A stretch of DNA of 64,000 nt from Zingiber officinale. Taxonomy: Eukaryota > Streptophyta > Magnoliopsida > Zingiberales > Zingiberaceae. Under the pieces are notes generated by a model, which did no database searches, had not been told where the DNA came from, and saw only the letters and a list, made by a program, of their open reading frames with translations. Shown piece by piece: positions 59,713-64,000 of this stretch. Within the stretch, counting starts at the first letter, position 1; each line of letters opens with the position of its first letter. The stretch covers positions 33,218,636 to 33,282,635 of the forward strand of contig NC_056002.1 in the NCBI RefSeq assembly GCF_018446385.1, written 5' to 3'. The translations under genes were made by a program, and so were the position numbers.

Positions 59713-60450
59713 TGTTGGATCAATATGCACACGTGAGAGAGGGGGGGGGGGGGGGGGGGGGAATCACGTGGTTTTTAAAAACTTATTTTCTTGTTTTAAA
59801 ATCAAGGTGTACGCAGTGGAAAGTAAATAAGAATGCAAACAAAACACCAGAAAACATGAGCGATTTTTACATGGTTCAGAGCCTTCGGTGACTCCTACTC
59901 CAAGACCCAGGTCCCGCAGGCCTATCGATGGGTAATCCACTAAAAACCTCTTTCGGTACCTCCAGAAGGAAGAATCGACTACAAGAAAGATTAGGTTAAG
60001 TGCAACACACTGCACTTGTCCTTTTGTAGTAATTAAGCAAAAAAAAAAAATGCTACCAACACTTAAGGATTGAAATAAGAGCACTTGTGTTGATGTCTGT
60101 TTGCCATGCACGATCGGAACTCCTCGAAGCAGTCATCGGGCACAACAGCTTTTTAGTAGAGTTGTAGCAGGAACCAGGAGCAGTCGGAAGCTTAAATAGA
60201 TGCACAATAGCTCATATATCAATGTTGTTTGAATGCCTTCTCGAGACTGCCTTATATAAGGCATGGAAGGCGCCTTCCATAGCCGCTGAAGGCGCTTCCA
60301 ATGGGTTAAACTTGATCCCGAACAACCTGACACTTATCTGCGGTGAGGTCAAAATTTCACCCTGCGGAAGGCGCCTTCCATAGCCATGGAAGACGCCTTC
60401 TATGAACAGTTCGAAGGCACCTTCATTGCTTGAAGGATCTTTCAGACACT
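59713..60450 (-). repeat. Element D, 3' LTR, truncated
   Basis: 738 bp of an expected 1.2 kb. It holds a 21-G run (59741-59761), the TATA palindrome CCTTATATAAGG (about 60250-60261) and several GGAAGGCGCCTTCC-type palindromes (60266-60415). It stops matching the other LTR after CAGACACT. Confidence 0.88.
59741..59761 (+). repeat. Homopolymer of 21 G
   Basis: The partner LTR has only GGGG at the same place (GAGATGGGGTGAATCACGTGG). Either slippage expansion or an assembly artefact. Flanked by CACGTG-type words. Confidence 0.9.
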
Positions 60451-60708
60451 GTTGATTCCTACTTGCATGGTTAGGCATACTTTTGAAATCCAAGCTTTAG
60501 TTTGGGTCTTATTTAAATTAACTAAGGATATAAAGGATTTGTTGGTTGAGGTGGACTTGTATCCGAGTCTGAACTCGTTGTACACGGCTCTTTGTGACCC
60601 AAGTATCATGTCGAGATACTTGGATCTAGTTATGAATTTTTGTAGTAATTTTTTTAGTTCAATTATTCCATTTTTCAGTCTAAAATTATCCTCCTCAAGT
60701 TTTGCAAC

Positions 60709-61955
60709 TTAAGTTGGGGTTTCAACTTGAATTGGTTCAGTTGTTGAACTTGATTTTAATTGTTCATTAAGTTTGTTATTTTCTTTTATTAGTTCATTTA
60801 TGCATTTTTTATAGTTAGTTAATTTCTCATTTAAACATTCAATAATTTTGAAAAATATTTTGCTTAAAGTAAGGTATACCTCATCGGAACCTTCGGAAAT
60901 GAGCGCGGACTTGTGGCTCGATTCGGGTTTCGACCTGTCTTCTGATTTGTTTTCTAATTCTGATTTGTAAGCCATTAGCGCGAGGTAGTTGGTGTGCTAC
61001 GGTTCTCCACCATATGATTCTTTCCAAATGATTCGTCCCACGTCGCTTTGAGGGACTTCTTTTTCTTCAGATTTGGGTAGTCGGAATTGTAATGCCCCTT
61101 CTTGTTGCATCTGAAGCAGGTCACATTCTTGTTGTTAGAATTGGAGGTGGAGTTGATCTTTTGCATGTCCTTTTTGCTGAAATTCTTCTTTCTCCTGGTG
61201 AATATCTTTCTTACCAGGTTCACCAAGTATTCTTCATCTTTTGAGTCCTGGTCAGACTCAATTTTAGGTTCAGGTTTGGTTCTGGACTTTTCTTTTGATG
61301 TCCCTGCAATTAGAGCAATACCTTTCTCAGTTTTGGTGTTAGTTTGTTTGTGCAACTCTCATTCATAAAATAACTCATCTAATTTTAATTTAGACAAGTT
61401 CCTCGAAATCTCATAGGCATCCACCCACAGTGCATTTCGAGAAAATATGTTTAGAGCATACCTGATTAAATCCCGGTTCTCCATCTGGTGGTCAATGGTG
61501 TGAAGTCCGTTGAGGATATCCATTATCCTCGCATGCAGCTGATTGGAAGTCTCACCTTCCTACATTTTTATATTAAATAATTTATTTAGATATAAGTCTA
61601 TTTTTGTTACCTTTGCATCATTAGTCCCCTCGTGTAGTTCTATGAGGTTGTCTCATAGCTCTTTAGCATTTTTGTGAGGGCCGACGCGGTTCAGCTCTTC
61701 TTTTGTTAGCTCGCACTGGATTGTGTTGAGGGTCTTGAAGTCAATTTGTGCTTTTTTCTTCATTTTTGGATTCCAATTTTCTAGTTCCATTGGAATTTCG
61801 GCGTTGTTCATTAGTGCCTTGTACCCTTTAGTGACGCTGAACCACTGGTCGAAGTTTGTTTTCAGGTATACCTCCATTCACTTCTTCCAAAACAGGAAAT
61901 CGTCCTCGTTGAAGAGTGAGGGATGAACGGTGTTGTATCCTTTGTTTTGGGCCAT
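60709..61955 (-). pseudogene. Element D gag, broken
   Basis: ATG at 61955 (MAQNKGYNTVHPSLF), then pieces 61877-61653, 61355-60975 and 60975-60709 with several stops between. Matches to the E gag include MEVYLKTNFDQW and TKEELNRVG, then RYALNIFSRN. The knuckle reads CFRCNKKGHYNSDY: the fourth ligand Cys is Tyr. The C-terminal part is Ser/Glu- and Lys-rich. It is clearly dead. Confidence 0.85.
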
Positions 61956-62215
61956 TTCACAGCTGTAGATAGAAAACTAAAAAAGATGTGTCAAGACTTG
62001 GTCTTGGATTAGCAGAGTTTGAAATATAAAAAAATATAAAAGGACTTGAGAGGTGTTACACAAACTTCAAGTTAAAATCGAACAAAAAAATTATTTGAAT
62101 AGGTAAAGTTTTACCAATTCAAATAGAATACGAAAAATAAAAAAGTCTAAAAATAATTCCCCCAGCTTGATTGGTGGTTGCAACAATTCAGAGCAGAACC
62201 TGCTCTGATACCACT

Positions 62216-63450
62216 TCTTGGATCGATACACACACGTGAGATGGGGTGAATCACGTGGTTTTTAAAAACTTGTTTTCTCGTTTTAAAATCAAAGTGTATG
62301 CACCGAAAAGTAAATAAAAAAGCAAACAAAACACCAAAAAATACAAGCGGTTTTTACTTGGTTCAAGCCTTTGGTGACTCATACTCCAAGACCCAGGTCC
62401 TACGGACCTATCGATGGGTAATCTACTAAAAACCTCTTCTGATACCTCCAGAAGAGAGAATCAAGTACAAGAAAGATTAGGTCAAGTGCAATACATTGCA
62501 CTTGTCCTTTTGTAGTAATTAAGCAAAAAAATGTTACTAACACTTAAGGATTGAAATAAGAGCACTTGTGTTGATGTCTGTCTACCGGGCATGGTCGGAA
62601 CTCCTCGGAGCAATTGTCGGGCATAGCAGCTGTGCCGTAGAGTTGTAGTATGAACTAGGAACAGTCGAAAGCTTAAACACATGTGCAGTAGCTTATTTAT
62701 CAGTGTTGTTTGAATGCCTTCTCGAGACTGCCTTATATAAGGCATGAAAGGCGCCTTCCATAGCCGCTGAAGGCACCTCTAATGGGTTAAACTTGATCCG
62801 AACAACCCGACACTTATTCATGGCAAGGTCAAAATTTCACCCTGCGGAAGGCGCCTTCTATGAGCAGTACGAAGGCTCCTTCACTGCTTGAAGGCACCTT
62901 CAGACACTATTTATCTGAAGGAAAATATACTCCTTTTGTCCTGCAAAACAAATATTAGGAAAATAATAATTAATAATAAACAGTAGCAATTAGTTCTTGT
63001 CCTCCTAGCACAAGGAACTAATCAAGGTCTCAGTTTAGGGATCCTAAATGGACCTAAACTGGACCGACGCCTACTGTTCCTCAACTGGGACGCATCCTCA
63101 CAAGGTCACTCTCCTCCAGTGACTTACCTTAACTTACCAATTTGCCAGACATCCGATCAGTCCATCGACCTGTCTGAACTTCACACCAGCTATCCGGTCG
63201 GCCCGTTGACCTAGCTGGATTACTTGCCAGATATCCGGTCAGCCCGTCGACCTATCAGGACTTCGTACCAGCTATCCGGTCAGCCCATTGACCTAGCTGG
63301 ATTTCTTGCCAGATATTCGATTAGTCCATCGACCTATTTGGACTTCTCCTGCACACCTAATCAAGTTGTTAGATCATAACAAAATCTAACTTAACTTACT
63401 TGTTATTCATCAAAATCTGAGTTAGATCGTTAGTGCAAACTGCACCAATA
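62216..63450 (-). repeat. Element D, 5' LTR
   Basis: 1235 bp. It includes TATA CCTTATATAAGG (about 62731-62742), GGCGCC palindromes (62748-62870) and, nearer its far end, a 50-60-bp tandem repeat (63150-63345) with units like CCAGATATCCGGTCAGCCCG and TCGACCTAGCTGG. Confidence 0.9.
63150..63345. repeat. About 55-bp tandem repeat in D LTR
   Basis: Four copies of a unit containing GCCAGATATCCGGTCAGCC or ACCAGCTATCCGGTCGGCC followed by CGTTGACCTAGCTGGA. The two unit types alternate, so the basic period may be doubled (about 110 bp). Confidence 0.8.
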
Positions 63451-64000
63451 GTTAGAACCTAGGTTTGACACCATATCTACCTTCTCCTCACTCAACCATT
63501 CCCATTACTCGATATTTTGGTGAAATATAACTACTCTAGGTCCATCAGTAGATTTTAGTCAAAATCCACTAACGGACCTAGAGATGTCAGATTTCACCCA
63601 AATCAATTCTTGTGGATTTCTCATGCATCAAGGACTCTAACGGTGTCGGCTATTGTTGATTTAGATCTCTCTGGAGGTGATCGAATATTACAATACATTA
63701 AACCCAAAACATGGGCCCGATAGGGAAAATATCAGGCTCATGGTTATTCCTGATGTGAGAATTGTATGGTTGAATAATTTCCTGGATAACAAATAGGGTT
63801 GTAAATTGAGTTTCAACTCTAAGTTAAATTAATAGGGTTTTGTTGTGCTTGTAAGATAAAAAAACAAAAGTGTGCGTTGTTCATTGAATTTCAGTAAGAG
63901 CACTATTCCGTGCCAAATGGCATGACACAATAACTTCATTGGTAGTGGTTAGAACCTAGGTTTGACGCCATATCTACCTTCTCCTCGTTCAACTCTTCCC
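63451..64000 (+). repeat. Satellite, last unit, running off the window
   Basis: It completes the unit broken by element D and carries one hairpin subrepeat (GGGCCCGATAGGGAAAATATCAGGC, decayed). The next unit starts near 63950 and continues past the end. Counting from 56814 and subtracting both insertions, the preceding unit is 504 bp. Confidence 0.9.

Larger units (their letters stand above)
59713..63450 (-). mobile_element. Element D: gag-only LTR retrotransposon with truncated 3' LTR
   Basis: Target duplication GTTAG (59708-59712 and 63451-63455). On the minus strand: 5' LTR (63450-62216), PBS TGGTATCAGAGC (complement of 62202-62213), broken gag, then an abrupt join at about 60450 to an incomplete 3' LTR (60450-59713). 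The deletion removed the polypurine tract, the gag end and about 540 bp of that LTR. Termini are worn: TCTTGG for TGTTGG at 62216 and CCAATA for CCAACA at 63450. Confidence 0.9.

Overview
The window is nuclear DNA from a flowering plant, most likely a monocot. It has spliced genes with GT-AG introns, a type-I ROP GTPase that is plant-specific, a KDEL-ended Hsp90 (GRP94), a GC-rich single-exon J-protein and large nested LTR retrotransposons. The contrast between the GC-rich dnaJ gene and its AT-rich surroundings fits commelinid monocots. Zingiberales is my guess from the style of the repeats, not something the sequence proves.

Layout. 1-3.5 kb: broken exons of a transposon-derived plant-mobile-domain gene (minus strand) and a 36-bp palindromic minisatellite. 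4.0-18.4 kb: the gene island. It holds an HVA22-like membrane protein (minus, 5 exons, a SINE in intron 1), a small J-domain protein (plus), an ER-resident Hsp90/GRP94 (minus, 15 exons, 818 residues, an ER-stress element upstream) and a ROP/RAC small GTPase (minus, 7 exons, 196 residues). A tandem array of foldback units sits between GRP94 and ROP. The dnaJ and GRP94 genes converge with 221 bp between their stop codons, so two chaperone-system genes are neighbours.

19.6-64.0 kb: almost entirely repeats. Three gag-only LTR elements in minus orientation (A 19802-23806, B 26136-29865, C 31540-35633) each have a 5-bp target duplication, an initiator-Met-type primer site and a GGGGGAGA-type polypurine tract. 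B sits inside a larger LTR. C sits inside a decayed Ulp1-protease-like (plant-mobile-domain) pseudogene that is a sister of the fragment at the left edge. From 36.9 kb to the end the base layer is a satellite of about 504 bp plus 33n bp, containing several hairpins and a recurring open frame. It is interrupted by a truncated solo LTR, by a four-level nest (G contains E, E contains F, F contains H), by a 2.47-kb solo LTR and by the gag-only element D.

The four host genes are the only ones I call functional. No complete autonomous transposon is present: the only pol remnant is the reverse-transcriptase/RNase H tail of element E. Exon boundaries were read by eye from splice sites, reading phase and family similarity. 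They are consistent in phase but not confirmed by transcripts.
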